The notes under the pieces: generated by a model
Seen by the model: only the letters and a program-made list of their open reading frames with translations
Databases searched by the model: none
Told to the model about the DNA's origin: nothing
NCBI RefSeq assembly: GCF_009826935.1
Contig: NZ_WUMN01000001.1
Span: forward strand, 930,001-994,000
From: Flavobacterium sp. Sd200
GTDB lineage: Bacteria; Bacteroidota; Bacteroidia; Flavobacteriales; Flavobacteriaceae
Reading direction: 5' to 3'
DNA: 64,000 bases
Position numbers and translations under genes: made by a program
Shown here: positions 8,846 to 18,532 of the stretch, in pieces
How positions within the stretch are numbered: the first letter of the stretch is position 1
Layout: every line of letters begins with the position of its first letter

Positions 8846-8912
8846 CCTGAAACTTTAAACCTGAAACCTGAAACAAAATTAGGGGAACTTTATGTTAACC
8901 TGAAACAAAATT
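8846..8912. repeat. short direct repeats CCTGAAAC between HAD genes
   Basis: CCTGAAAC occurs four times, at 8846, 8860, 8867 and 8899. The 15-mer ACCTGAAACAAAATT is present at both 8866-8880 and 8898-8912. This is an intergenic microrepeat with no visible coding content. Confidence 0.6.
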
Positions 8913-8916
8913 TTAC

Positions 8917-9573
8917 ATGAAGAAAGCTGTTATTTTTGATATGGACGGTGTAGTAGTAAATACCGAACCATTAAGCCACAGAGCAAATATGAAATTTTAT
9001 AAATCGTTAGGTATTGATGTTACTGATGAAATATATTCTACTTTTATTGGTAATTCAGACCGCAACATCATTCAGAAAATTGTAGGCTTGTATAAGCTTG
9101 AAGAAAATGAAGATGTACTTTTACAAGGCTGCCTTGATTACTATTGTGATGAGTTTGACAATGATGTAAGCATAGAATTAATGCCCGGAGTTAAAGATCT
9201 TATAGTTGACCTGTACAATAACGGAATGAATATTCTATTAGCTTCTTCCTCATCTAAAATAAAGATAGACAGGATATTTACACGCTTTGGCTTATATCCT
9301 TACTTTAGTCATATTATTAGTGGTCAGGATTTTGAATTCTCGAAACCTCACCCGGCTATTTTTCTTGAAGCAGTAGCCAAGTCAGGCTTTACTGCCGATG
9401 AATGTATTGTTATTGAAGACAGCACTAACGGAATTAAGGCAGCTACATCGGCAGGGGTTTACTGCATTGGCTACAAAGGCGAAGAAGATTCGTTGCAGGA
9501 TACTTCTTTAGCAAATGAGGTAATACACGATTTCAAAGAGTTAAGTTTCGAAAGGATAAGAGATATTAAATAA
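8917..9573 (+). CDS. HAD-superfamily phosphatase (beta-phosphoglucomutase-like), copy 2
   Basis: This 218-residue paralogue is similar along its whole length to the genes on either side. It keeps the catalytic motifs: DMDGVVVNTEP (Asn replaces Asp late in motif I; the two catalytic Asp remain), ASSSS, SKPHP and IEDSTNGIKAATSAG. The cap region is diverged, as expected if the copies differ in substrate. It is separated from copy 1 by a 132-bp repeat-bearing spacer, so it may have its own promoter. Confidence 0.88.
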   Translation: MKKAVIFDMDGVVVNTEPLSHRANMKFYKSLGIDVTDEIYSTFIGNSDRNIIQKIVGLYKLEENEDVLLQGCLDYYCDEFDNDVSIELMPGVKDLIVDLYNNGMNILLASSSSKIKIDRIFTRFGLYPYFSHIISGQDFEFSKPHPAIFLEAVAKSGFTADECIVIEDSTNGIKAATSAGVYCIGYKGEEDSLQDTSLANEVIHDFKELSFERIRDIK

Positions 9574-9675
9574 GTTTTAGGTTTGCTTCGCCAGTTCGGG
9601 CATAGCCCTCGGGTTAAATTTCAGGTATTGAAGAACTATTGACTAACACCTTTTTTCTAACACCTAAATAACCGG

Positions 9676-10341
9676 ATGAAGATAAAAGCAGTAATATTTG
9701 ACATGGATGGGGTAGTGGTTAACACTGAACCTGTAGGTTATCGTGCCGACAACGATCTTTTTACGGCCCTCAATATACAGGTTCCGGATGATGTGTATGC
9801 AACCTTTGTAGGTACATCTCCCATAAATAACATGCAGCGGCTTAAAGAGCTGTATAATTTGCCGCTTAGTTTTGAAGAGCTTCTTGCCAAACGCCAAAAA
9901 TATTATTTTGATGTTTTTGATGCTGCACAGGATATCCACCTCATGCCAGGCGTTTTAGATCTTATAAAAAATTTAAGGCAAAACGGCATGATGGTTATAT
10001 TAGCTTCATCGGCGGTAAAGATAAAAATAAACAAAATTTTAGACCGTTTCGATCTTCATCCTTATTTTGACAAAGTAATTAGTGGGGAAGATTTTGAATT
10101 CTCTAAGCCCAACCCAGCTATTTTTATAGAGGCGGTAGCGCAATCCGGTTTCAGTAAAAATGAATGCATAATTATAGAAGACAGTGCTAATGGTATACAG
10201 GCAGCCAATGCCGCAGGAGTTTATTGTATTGCTTATGTTAGTAACCATGGACTGGCTCAGGACACTACAGGTGCAGATAAAATTATAACTGATTTTTCAG
10301 CCCTTGATTATCTTAAAATAAGCAACCTGAATATCAAATAA
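9676..10341 (+). CDS. HAD-superfamily phosphatase (beta-phosphoglucomutase-like), copy 3
   Basis: This is the third tandem paralogue, 221 residues. Its motifs are DMDGVVVNTEP, ASSAV, SKPNP (Asn where the others have His) and IEDSANGIQAANAAG. By eye it is closer to copy 2 than to copy 1; both carry the VVVNTEP form and an ISG-DFEFSKP stretch. Its specific substrate cannot be inferred. The 102-bp spacer before it has no gene. Confidence 0.88.
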   Translation: MKIKAVIFDMDGVVVNTEPVGYRADNDLFTALNIQVPDDVYATFVGTSPINNMQRLKELYNLPLSFEELLAKRQKYYFDVFDAAQDIHLMPGVLDLIKNLRQNGMMVILASSAVKIKINKILDRFDLHPYFDKVISGEDFEFSKPNPAIFIEAVAQSGFSKNECIIIEDSANGIQAANAAGVYCIAYVSNHGLAQDTTGADKIITDFSALDYLKISNLNIK

Positions 10342-10383
10342 AAAGATACATTACGGCGTTAAAACTATTGTAACAAACGCAGT

Positions 10384-11067
10384 ATGAATAAAAATCTAAG
10401 AAAAGCATTCAAAATTACGGGTAAGATACTTTTGGGTATTTTGGGTTTTGTTTTAATATATATACTTTCGGTACTGGCATTATCCCGCATAACAGTCAAT
10501 AGCAAGCCTCAACAGGGTGGAGATGTAGCTATTTACATTAACTCTAATGGTGTACATACTGATATTGTTGTACCCTTAAAAAACAATGTAAAAGACTGGA
10601 CTAAAGATGTTTTGTATGCTCATACCACATCTAAAGACAGCATTGCCAAATATGTAGCCTTTGGTTGGGGCGATAAAGGCTTTTATCTTGATACCCCAGA
10701 GTGGAGCGATCTTAAGGCAAGTACTGCGTTTAAGGCTGCTTTTTATTTAGGCACGTCGGCAATGCACACACGCTTTTATAAAGAAATGAAAGAGGACGAT
10801 GAGTGTGTAAAAATCATGATTACCCAGCAGAATTATAAAGATTTGGTAGCTTTTATTACAGAGAGTTTTCAGTATGATGAGGGTAAAAAAATGCTCTGGA
10901 TACAAAACCACAGCTATGGACGTTATGATGCTTTTTATGAAGCCATGGGATGTTACAGCCTTTTTTACACCTGCAACACCTGGGCTAACAACGCCTTAAA
11001 GGCTGCACATCAAAAAGCTGCATTATGGACGGTTTATGATAAAGGGATATTTTTGCATTATAGGTAA
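10384..11067 (+). CDS. DUF2459 / TIGR02117 family membrane-anchored protein
   Basis: The 227-residue protein has one N-terminal TM helix (about 13-35). The following domain contains NSNGVHTDIVVPL, FGWGDKGFYLDTPEW and CNTWANNALKAA, stretches that characterise the DUF2459 (TIGR02117) family. The conserved His and Cys in HTDI and TCNTWAN suggest a cysteine-hydrolase-like fold on the outer side of the membrane, but no activity is established. It stands alone, 42 bp after the third HAD gene. Confidence 0.82.
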   Translation: MNKNLRKAFKITGKILLGILGFVLIYILSVLALSRITVNSKPQQGGDVAIYINSNGVHTDIVVPLKNNVKDWTKDVLYAHTTSKDSIAKYVAFGWGDKGFYLDTPEWSDLKASTAFKAAFYLGTSAMHTRFYKEMKEDDECVKIMITQQNYKDLVAFITESFQYDEGKKMLWIQNHSYGRYDAFYEAMGCYSLFYTCNTWANNALKAAHQKAALWTVYDKGIFLHYR

Positions 11068-11155
11068 AGTTCTAAGTTGGCTTTAGAGTTTAAAATTTAG
11101 AGATACCAATATCCTAAGTGCCTATTTTGGCATTATTCTTGACCATTAGAATAAC

Positions 11156-12124
11156 ATGAAAAAAATATCCAAATACTTATATCATATACTTTTCCTTATT
11201 ACGGGAATTGTTAATGCACAGGATTTTACAACCGTAGACAATACCGTTAAAGCTTACCCTAAATTTACTGATATTGATAAGCTTACTGCCCAGATAAACA
11301 AAGATTTTAAGAAGGACGGACAAAAAGCTCGTGCGCTGTTTACATGGATTGCCCTTAACATAAAGTACGATCTCGCGGCTTACGGTGTAAACGAACAGCC
11401 TGTGGTGTTCTCCTATTCATCTGAAGCAGAGAAGATACAAAAGCAAAAAAAGTTTAAGGAAGACCTTGCTGTTAAAACCATCAGGACCAAAAAAGGCGTT
11501 TGCGAGGGTTATTCAACACTGTATTTAGTGGCTGCCGAAAAGCTGGGTCTTGAAACGGTAATGATTCCCGGAACATCTAAATCGCACCAAATGCACATTG
11601 GTAAAGCACCCGGCAGGAGCGACCACACCTGGAATGCTGTAAAGATTAACGGCGAATGGAAACTGCTTGACACTACCTGGGGGGCAGGCGTGGTTACGGG
11701 CGAGAAACCGGCTTTTAATTTTAAATTTAACGACGGCTACTTTTTTACCGAACCCGATAAGTTTTTCCTAAATCATTACCCCGACGATGAAAAATGGCTG
11801 CTGACCAAAAAAACAGCTAATGATTTTGCAAACCTACCTCTGTATTATGGGAACTACCTTATGGGGAACTACGATTTTATAAGCCCTAAAATGGGCACGT
11901 TTACAGACAAAAAATATAATGTGATTCCGTTTAAAATTGCCAACCTCAAAGCTGGCGATGCCGTACATTATGCCTTTAGTAAAGACCGTAAAATTGTTGC
12001 GGTTAACGAGCCGCTAAACGGCGATACCATTGCATTTGATGTGCCGCTGGACGCTTCGTCTAACGGAACGCTAACTATTTACATCAATCAGAAATCCGTA
12101 GCAGCCTACAGAATAAACCGATAG
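11156..12124 (+). CDS. secreted transglutaminase-like cysteine protease-fold protein
   Basis: This 322-residue protein has a signal peptide ending about ...GIVNAQ. Its transglutaminase core (about 45-180) shows the full catalytic triad: Cys in GVCEGYSTLY, His in SDHTWNAVKING and Asp in LLDTTWGAG. The C-terminal 120 residues form a beta-rich domain. Secreted bacterial members act as peptidases or on cell-wall peptides; the target here is unknown. It is monocistronic and followed by an imperfect inverted-repeat element. Confidence 0.82.
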   Translation: MKKISKYLYHILFLITGIVNAQDFTTVDNTVKAYPKFTDIDKLTAQINKDFKKDGQKARALFTWIALNIKYDLAAYGVNEQPVVFSYSSEAEKIQKQKKFKEDLAVKTIRTKKGVCEGYSTLYLVAAEKLGLETVMIPGTSKSHQMHIGKAPGRSDHTWNAVKINGEWKLLDTTWGAGVVTGEKPAFNFKFNDGYFFTEPDKFFLNHYPDDEKWLLTKKTANDFANLPLYYGNYLMGNYDFISPKMGTFTDKKYNVIPFKIANLKAGDAVHYAFSKDRKIVAVNEPLNGDTIAFDVPLDASSNGTLTIYINQKSVAAYRINR

Positions 12125-12130
12125 TTGTCT

Positions 12131-12229
12131 AAGCCACAAATTGCACGAATTTACACTAATTTATTACTAAAGCTTCTCTTAATGAGGTATGCAAAAGAAT
12201 TAATGCAAATTAGTGTAATTCGTGGCTAA
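12131..12229. repeat. imperfect inverted repeat element
   Basis: The left end (12131-12161) begins AAGCCACAAATTGCACGAAT. The right end (12201-12228) is, in reverse complement, AGCCACGAATTACACTAATT. The arms match except for an extra short segment on the left. The middle has no gene. It resembles the non-coding palindromic elements scattered between flavobacterial genes. Confidence 0.6.
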
Positions 12230-12297
12230 CTATATATCAGGAAAATTTAAAGTTTTCGGGCGTCCGGCTTTCATTTTTTGTTCAGAAATGCTACATT

Positions 12298-12320
12298 AGC
12301 GGAAAATCCGCTTTTTATAT
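12298..12320 (+). promoter_or_regulatory. hairpin plus U-run immediately upstream of parE
   Basis: AGCGGA (12298-12303) and TCCGCT (12307-12312) form a 6-bp stem with a 3-nt loop. TTTTTATAT follows and then the parE ATG. In form it is a small terminator-like hairpin in the leader. It may modulate parE expression or may belong to an upstream transcript. Confidence 0.4.
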
Positions 12321-14171
12321 ATGTCCGAACAAAATCAGTACACCGAAGATAACATACGATCACTCGACTGGAAAGAGCACATCCGTATGCGTCCCGGTAT
12401 GTATATTGGTAAACTGGGCGACGGTTCATCGCCCGATGATGGTATCTATATCCTTATAAAAGAGGTTATTGATAACTCTATCGACGAGTTTGTAATGGGT
12501 ACCGGTAAAACCATAGAAGTTACCTTAAAAGATAAAACCGTCAGCGTGCGCGACTTTGGCCGTGGTATTCCGCTGGGCAAGGTGGTAGACGTTGTGTCTA
12601 AAATGAACACCGGAGGTAAGTACGACAGCAAAGCCTTTAAAAAATCAGTGGGGTTAAATGGTGTGGGTACCAAGGCGGTTAATGCACTTTCTAACTATTT
12701 CAGGGTAGAATCGGTTAGGGATAACCAGCTAAAGGCAGCCGAGTTTAGCGCCGGGGAGTTAACTAGCGAAGAACCCGTTACCGAAACTTCTAAGCGTAAG
12801 GGTACTAAAGTAACCTTTACGGCAGACGACAGTATATTTAAAAACTACAAATACCGTAACGAGTATATTTTAAAAATGCTCAAAAATTATTGTTACCTCA
12901 ATACAGGTCTGACAATAATTTACAACGGTGAAAAATACTTTAGCGAAAACGGCCTTAAAGACCTTCTTAGCGAAACCATATCCGAAGAAGACCGTATTTA
13001 TGACATTATCCACCTTAAGGATAACGACATAGAAATAGCCATGACGCACAGCAAAACCCAGTACAGCGAAGAATATTATTCGTTTGTAAACGGGCAGAAC
13101 ACCACACAGGGCGGTACGCACTTAGGCGCATTTCGCGAGGCTGTGGTGCGCACCATAAAAGAGTTTTACAACAAAAACTTTGAAGCGTCAGACATTCGTA
13201 AATCTATAGTTAGTGCCATAAGCGTTAAGGTAGAGGAGCCGGTGTTTGAATCGCAGACCAAAACCAAGTTGGGTTCTACCGAGATGGGGCCTGATGCGCC
13301 ATCGGTACGCACCTTTGTAAACGACTTTGTAAAGAACAAGCTCGATAACTTTTTGCACCGCAACCCCGAAACGGCCGATGCGTTGCTTAAAAAAATATTA
13401 CAGGCCGAGCGCGAACGCAAAGAGCTTAGCGGCATACGCAAACTGGCGCGCGACAGGGCCAAAAAAGCCAGCCTGCACAATAAAAAGCTGCGTGACTGCC
13501 GTGTGCACTTAACGGATGCCAAAAATCCGCGAAGCTTAGAGAGCACGCTGTTTATTACTGAGGGTGATTCGGCTTCCGGTTCTATTACCAAGAGCAGGGA
13601 TGTAAATACCCAGGCGGTATTCAGCCTTAGGGGTAAGCCACTCAACTCCTATGGCATGAGCAAAAAAATTGTGTATGAAAATGAGGAGTTCAATCTGCTG
13701 CAGGCCGCACTCGACATTGAGGAAGAAATGGAAAATCTGCGTTACAACAACATTGTAATTGCTACCGATGCCGACGTTGACGGTATGCACATTCGCCTGC
13801 TGCTTATTACGTTTTTTTTGCAGTTTTTCCCTGAGCTGATTAAAGAAAACCATTTGTATATTTTGCAGACACCTTTATTCAGGGTGCGTAATAAAAAGGA
13901 AACCATATACTGCTACAGCGATGAAGAGCGCAGGAATGCCATTGAGAAGCTGAAAGGTAAACCGGAGATAACCCGATTTAAAGGTTTGGGAGAGATAAGC
14001 CCTGACGAGTTTAAGCACTTTATAGGGCAGGACATTAGGTTAGACCCTGTGCAGCTCGACACGGCAACCTCTATACAAAACCTGTTGGAATTTTATATGG
14101 GCAAGAACACGCCCGACAGGCAGGAGTTTATTATTAACAACCTGAAGGTGGAGCTGGATGTGGCGGAGTAA
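12321..14171 (+). CDS. parE: DNA topoisomerase IV subunit B
   Basis: The ATPase subunit of topoisomerase IV has 616 residues. The GHKL ATPase domain shows [10 protein letters not shown] (catalytic Glu, Mg-binding Asn), DFGRGIP and [14 protein letters not shown]. The transducer domain has the [11 protein letters not shown] lysine loop. The TOPRIM domain has TEGDSASGS and [10 protein letters not shown]. The C-terminal [16 protein letters not shown] is present. With ParC it decatenates daughter chromosomes. The length and the missing GyrB-specific insert fit the shorter ParE type. The partner gene parC follows after a 182-bp gap. Confidence 0.95.
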   Translation: MSEQNQYTEDNIRSLDWKEHIRMRPGMYIGKLGDGSSPDDGIYILIKEVIDNSIDEFVMGTGKTIEVTLKDKTVSVRDFGRGIPLGKVVDVVSKMNTGGKYDSKAFKKSVGLNGVGTKAVNALSNYFRVESVRDNQLKAAEFSAGELTSEEPVTETSKRKGTKVTFTADDSIFKNYKYRNEYILKMLKNYCYLNTGLTIIYNGEKYFSENGLKDLLSETISEEDRIYDIIHLKDNDIEIAMTHSKTQYSEEYYSFVNGQNTTQGGTHLGAFREAVVRTIKEFYNKNFEASDIRKSIVSAISVKVEEPVFESQTKTKLGSTEMGPDAPSVRTFVNDFVKNKLDNFLHRNPETADALLKKILQAERERKELSGIRKLARDRAKKASLHNKKLRDCRVHLTDAKNPRSLESTLFITEGDSASGSITKSRDVNTQAVFSLRGKPLNSYGMSKKIVYENEEFNLLQAALDIEEEMENLRYNNIVIATDADVDGMHIRLLLITFFLQFFPELIKENHLYILQTPLFRVRNKKETIYCYSDEERRNAIEKLKGKPEITRFKGLGEISPDEFKHFIGQDIRLDPVQLDTATSIQNLLEFYMGKNTPDRQEFIINNLKVELDVAE

Positions 14172-14207
14172 GGGGATTTCAGAATTTTGATTTCAGATTG
14201 ACCGTAG

Positions 14208-14253
14208 AGACGTTGCACCGCAACGTCTAACATGATAAAGCATCGCAACGTCT
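14208..14253. repeat. REP-like hairpin repeat AGACGTTGC/GCAACGTCT
   Basis: AGACGTTGC (14208-14216) and GCAACGTCT (14220-14228) form a perfect 9-bp hairpin with a 3-nt loop. A third copy, GCAACGTCT, lies at 14245-14253. It lies between parE and parC and resembles a small dispersed intergenic repeat. Confidence 0.65.
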
Positions 14254-14353
14254 GAAGATTGTCCCATTCCGAACGAAGCGCAGCGTAGTTGAGGAATCTC
14301 AATAAAATAAACAAAAAATACAGTTATTAAATATCGTTTTGTAACATTACTAC

Positions 14354-16987
14354 ATGGACGAAGAAAATTTAGAGCCTTTAAACGGCGAACATTTTTATGA
14401 AAGCGACGGGCAGGGTCAGGACTTAGGCGATACTATTACTAAGGTAACCGGTATGTATAAGGAGTGGTTTCTGGATTATGCATCTTATGTAATCCTGGAG
14501 CGTGCCGTTCCTGCCATTGAAGACGGCTTTAAGCCCGTACAGCGCCGCATTATGCATTCGCTGCGCGAGCTCGACGACGGCCGCTACAACAAAGTGGCTA
14601 ACGTGGTGGGGCATACCATGCAGTACCACCCGCATGGCGATGCCAGTATAGGCGATGCCATGGTACAGATAGGCCAAAAGGAACTGCTTATAGATACCCA
14701 GGGTAACTGGGGTAACATACTTACGGGCGACGGTGCTGCGGCATCGCGTTATATAGAGGCGAGGCTTAGCAAGTTTGCGCTCGAGGTGCTGTACAGCCCC
14801 AAGATTACTCCGTGGCAATCGTCTTATGACGGCAGGAGGAATGAGCCTATAAACCTGCCGGTAAAATTTCCGTTGCTTTTGGCACAGGGGGCTGAGGGTA
14901 TTGCGGTGGGGCTGTCTACAAAAGTGCTTCCGCATAACTTTAATGAGCTTATAGATGCCTCGGTAAAAATACTAAAAGGCAAGCCTTTTACACTATATCC
15001 TGATTTCCCAACGGAAGGCATTGCAGATATATCTAACTACAACGACGGTGTGCGCGGGGGTAGGGTACGGGTGCGTGCAAGGATTTCGCAATTAGATAAA
15101 AGTACACTGGCTATCACACAGATACCCTTTAGTACTAATACCGGAAGTTTAATAGACAGCATACTTAAAGCTAATGAGAAAGGAAAGCTTAAAATCAAGA
15201 AAATTGAAGACAACACGGCTGCCGATGTTGAGATATTAATCCACCTGCCACCAGGTGTATCGCCCGATAAAACCATCGATGCGCTGTTTGCCTTTACTGC
15301 CTGCGAAACGTCGGTAGCACCTCTGGGCTGTGTAATCGAGAATCATAAGCCGTTGTTTATTGGTGTAAGCGATATGCTTAAAATATCTACGCACCGCACA
15401 GTTGATTTGCTTAAGCGCGAGCTTGAAATCCAGCTTGACGAGTTGGAAGAAAGCTGGCATTTCCAGTCGCTTGAGCGTATATTTATCGAAAACAGGATTT
15501 ACCGCCTTATTGAGGAGGAAGAAACCTGGGAGGGCGTGATACGTGCCATTGACGAAGGATTAAAACCGTTTACAGCCCATTTAAGAAGGGCTGTAACTGA
15601 GGAAGATATAGTGCGACTTACAGAAATACGCATTAAGCGTATTTCTAAATTTGACATAGATAAAGCACAGGAAAAAATAGAAGCACTTGAAGGCGAGATT
15701 GAACAGGTAAAATATCACCTGGATCATATTATAGATTTTGCCATTAACTATTTTACAGGGCTTAAAGAGCGCTATGGTAAAGGCCGTGAGCGTAAAACCG
15801 AACTGCGCAGTTTTGATAATATTGAGGCTACAAAAGTGGTGCTGCGCAATACCAAACTCTATGTAAACCGCGAAGAGGGTTTTGTGGGCACAGGCCTTAA
15901 AAAAGACGAATATGTTGCTGATTGCAGCGACATTGATGATGTGATTGTTTTTCTGCGTGACGGCAGCATGATTGTGACGAAAGTTGATGTTAAAACCTTT
16001 GTGGGTAAAGACATTATTCACGTGGCTGTGTTTGATAAAAACGACAAGCGCACCATTTACAATATGATATACCGCGATGGCAAGAGCGGCCCATCTTACA
16101 TAAAACGCTTTAATGTTTCGGGTATAACACGCGATAAAGTGTATGACCTTACGTCCGGAACTGCAAACTCTATGGTGCTGTATTTTTCCGATAATCCTAA
16201 CGGTGAAGCCGAAGTGGTTACGGTGCTTTTAAGACAGGTAGGGAGTATCAAAAAACTTAAGTTTGATATAGACTTTGCAAATATTGCCATAAAAGGCAGA
16301 GGATCCCGTGGTAATACAGTTGCCAAATATCCTATCAAGAAGATTGAACTTAAAGAGAAAGGAATTTCTACCTTAAAACCAAGGCGCATTTGGTTTGACG
16401 ACACAGTGCAGCGACTGAATGTAGATGGCAGGGGAGAGCTGCTTGGCGAATTCAGGCCTAACGACAGGCTGCTGATAGTGAACCAAAACGGAAGACTGAA
16501 AACCATTATACCTGAACTTACCACCCACTTTGAAGATGGCATGATAGTGCTGGAAAAGTGGAATGCTAAAAAACCGCTTTCGGCTATTTACTATGATGGT
16601 GAAAAAGACCGCTATTTTATTAAACGTTTTCTTGTAGAGAACGAGAATAAGGAGGAACTTTTTATAACAGATCATCCTAAATCGCAATTAGAGATTATTG
16701 CTACAGATTACCGCCCGGTAGCAGAGATTGTTTTTGCCAAAGTAAAAGGTGTCCAGAAAGAAAACCTTGTGGTAGATATGGAAAACTTTATTGCAGTTAA
16801 AGGCATTAAAGCCCTAGGCAATATACTAACGACTGAAAAGGTTAAGCAGATTAGCCTTTTAGAGCCGTTGCCGTATGAAGAACCGGAACCTGAGATTATT
16901 GAAGAGCCTGAAGCTATTGCTGAGGACGAGGGTGTTGATAATACCACACTTGATGACGACGGACAAATAACCCTTAGTTTAGAATAA
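14354..16987 (+). CDS. parC: DNA topoisomerase IV subunit A
   Basis: The DNA breakage-reunion subunit has 877 residues. The winged-helix/tower part contains YHPHGDASIGDAMVQ and the active-site Tyr133 in AAASRYIEARL. A coiled-coil region (about 430-460) follows, then a beta-pinwheel C-terminal domain with degenerate repeats (about 500-820) and an acidic tail. The Gly-Asp-Ala-Ser stretch covers the site equivalent to the quinolone-contacting Ser80 of E. coli ParC, here Ala97. This may simply be the lineage norm. It works with ParE just upstream. Confidence 0.95.
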   Translation: MDEENLEPLNGEHFYESDGQGQDLGDTITKVTGMYKEWFLDYASYVILERAVPAIEDGFKPVQRRIMHSLRELDDGRYNKVANVVGHTMQYHPHGDASIGDAMVQIGQKELLIDTQGNWGNILTGDGAAASRYIEARLSKFALEVLYSPKITPWQSSYDGRRNEPINLPVKFPLLLAQGAEGIAVGLSTKVLPHNFNELIDASVKILKGKPFTLYPDFPTEGIADISNYNDGVRGGRVRVRARISQLDKSTLAITQIPFSTNTGSLIDSILKANEKGKLKIKKIEDNTAADVEILIHLPPGVSPDKTIDALFAFTACETSVAPLGCVIENHKPLFIGVSDMLKISTHRTVDLLKRELEIQLDELEESWHFQSLERIFIENRIYRLIEEEETWEGVIRAIDEGLKPFTAHLRRAVTEEDIVRLTEIRIKRISKFDIDKAQEKIEALEGEIEQVKYHLDHIIDFAINYFTGLKERYGKGRERKTELRSFDNIEATKVVLRNTKLYVNREEGFVGTGLKKDEYVADCSDIDDVIVFLRDGSMIVTKVDVKTFVGKDIIHVAVFDKNDKRTIYNMIYRDGKSGPSYIKRFNVSGITRDKVYDLTSGTANSMVLYFSDNPNGEAEVVTVLLRQVGSIKKLKFDIDFANIAIKGRGSRGNTVAKYPIKKIELKEKGISTLKPRRIWFDDTVQRLNVDGRGELLGEFRPNDRLLIVNQNGRLKTIIPELTTHFEDGMIVLEKWNAKKPLSAIYYDGEKDRYFIKRFLVENENKEELFITDHPKSQLEIIATDYRPVAEIVFAKVKGVQKENLVVDMENFIAVKGIKALGNILTTEKVKQISLLEPLPYEEPEPEIIEEPEAIAEDEGVDNTTLDDDGQITLSLE

Positions 16988-16990
16988 TGT

Positions 16991-17020
16991 AAGGCTGCCC
17001 AATGGCAGCCTTAATTTTTA
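16991..17020. terminator. bidirectional hairpin terminator between parC and tag
   Basis: AAGGCTGCC (16991-16999) and GGCAGCCTT (17004-17012) form a perfect 9-bp stem with loop CAAT, followed by AATTTTTATTTT. It separates two convergent genes. Confidence 0.75.
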
Positions 17021-17569
17021 TTTTACTTTCATCCATAATGGACCAATGGTTTCTATTTCTTTATAAATAGGGCAGGAGGTAACATGTGCTCCCGGCAACA
17101 TGCCAATACTCATTAAAAATTCGTTCACAATTTCTCCACCTGTAAACTTAAAGGTCTTTTTAAAAAGCTTTACCCATTCGTCTTTAGTTTTAGGATGGTG
17201 TAGCTCAAGCCAGTTTTTAAAAGAACCGTGCTCTTTTTGTAACAGTTGTATGGTTTTAGCATTCTCTATTGCTGCATTTACTTTTAGTTTATTTCTAATT
17301 ATTCCGGCATCTGCCAACAATCTTTCCCTGTCTGCCTCTGTATAAGCAGCTACAGTATCAATATCAAAATTGTTATAAGCCAGCCTGAAAGTTGTTTCTT
17401 TTTTTAAAATAGTTTCCCAGCTAAGCCCGGCCTGGTTAATTTCAAGTACAAGACGACAAAAAAGTTCATTATCATTATCTATCGGAAATCCATATAAATG
17501 ATCATGATATGCTTTATGAAGTGCTTTTTTTTCGGCAGACATTGTTTCAATTGCGCTACAGTATGACAT
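17018..17569 (-). CDS. tag: DNA-3-methyladenine glycosylase I
   Basis: This 183-residue TagI-family enzyme removes 3-methyladenine from alkylated DNA. The zinc ligands appear conserved: Cys in MSYC, His in AYHDHLYG, and His and Cys in GAHVTSCP. The catalytic/base-recognition Glu sits in EINQAGLSWETIL. Length is normal for the family. It is the last gene of a minus-strand SDR-AraC-tag run, 12 bp downstream of the AraC gene, so it may be co-regulated with it, which is unusual for tag. Confidence 0.9.
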   Translation of the reverse strand: MSYCSAIETMSAEKKALHKAYHDHLYGFPIDNDNELFCRLVLEINQAGLSWETILKKETTFRLAYNNFDIDTVAAYTEADRERLLADAGIIRNKLKVNAAIENAKTIQLLQKEHGSFKNWLELHHPKTKDEWVKLFKKTFKFTGGEIVNEFLMSIGMLPGAHVTSCPIYKEIETIGPLWMKVK

Positions 17570-17581
17570 GGTGAATGATTT

Positions 17582-18499
17582 TTAGTTAAATGATTGCCTG
17601 AATTCTACAGGCGAAACAGTTGTTTTCTTTTTAAATATTTTATTGAATGATTGCGGATGTTCAAACCCCAGTTTATAAGCAATTTCGGCTATAGAAAGAT
17701 TTGTAGTGCTAAGTACTTCTTTAGCTTCTTCTATAAGCTTATTGTGTATATGCTGTTGAGCGCTTTGTCCGGTGTGAGCTCTCAGCATATCGCTTAAATA
17801 ACGCGATGACACTCCAAGTTTATCGGAAATATATTGAACTGTGGGTAAACCATTAAGCAAAGTCTTCTGGGTATTAAAATAGTCAGATAATATTGTTTCC
17901 ATTTTTAGAACCAGATCATTATTTGGAATTTTTCGTGTTATAAACTGCCTGTTGTAAAAGCGGTTACTATAATTCAGCAATTGCTCCAACTGAGATACAA
18001 TAATATCCTGACTAAAGTGATCTATAGAACCCGACAGTTCATTCTGTATGGTTGTAAATATATTTATTATGATCTCTTTTTCTTTATCTGAAAGATACAG
18101 TGCCTCGTTGAGTGAGTAACTAAAGAAACCATATTTTTTTATGTTTGATCCTAACGGATAAGTTCTTATAAAATCGGGGTGGAAGAGTAGGGTATAGCCG
18201 CCATAATCGGCATCATCTTCGGGTGCTGTAATTACCTGGTTGGGTGCAATAAATGATAATCCTCCTTCATCAAAATCATAGTAACTCTGCCCATATTTGA
18301 TCTTACCCTTAAAATTCTTTTTATAAGATATTTTATAAAAGTTAAGCACCATACCCTTAGATAATTCGGTAACATTAGCAGTTATATGACTGTAATCTAC
18401 AAGGCTCAGCAAAGGATGCAAAGGCTTGGGCAATCCCAATGCAGTGTGCAGTTCTGAGATTGAATTAAATATAATTGGCTGTTTTAAATCAGGTTTCAC
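17582..18499 (-). CDS. AraC-family transcriptional regulator
   Basis: The 305-residue protein has an N-terminal effector-binding beta domain (about 30-170). Two C-terminal helix-turn-helix motifs (about 215-302) include VQYISDKLGVSSRYLSDMLR and NLSIAEIAYKLGFEHPQSF. AraC proteins of this build often activate a neighbouring oxidoreductase gene. Here the SDR gene lies 33 bp upstream on the same strand. A pair of 10-bp direct repeats with 21-bp phasing lies in the SDR promoter and is a good candidate operator. Confidence 0.88.
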   Translation of the reverse strand: MKPDLKQPIIFNSISELHTALGLPKPLHPLLSLVDYSHITANVTELSKGMVLNFYKISYKKNFKGKIKYGQSYYDFDEGGLSFIAPNQVITAPEDDADYGGYTLLFHPDFIRTYPLGSNIKKYGFFSYSLNEALYLSDKEKEIIINIFTTIQNELSGSIDHFSQDIIVSQLEQLLNYSNRFYNRQFITRKIPNNDLVLKMETILSDYFNTQKTLLNGLPTVQYISDKLGVSSRYLSDMLRAHTGQSAQQHIHNKLIEEAKEVLSTTNLSIAEIAYKLGFEHPQSFNKIFKKKTTVSPVEFRQSFN

Positions 18500-18532
18500 G
18501 ATCCTTAAAAAAGCTAAGTTAACAATAATCTT

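Noticed and set aside
8846-8912. CRISPR-like array
   Set aside because: The repeat unit is only 8-15 bp with irregular spacing and no spacers of constant length.
13166-13645. Long open frame opposite parE
   Set aside because: It is antisense to a well-conserved coding region and has no recognisable domain.
14423-14935. 170-codon open frame opposite parC
   Set aside because: It lies fully inside parC on the other strand and its composition mirrors the parC codons.
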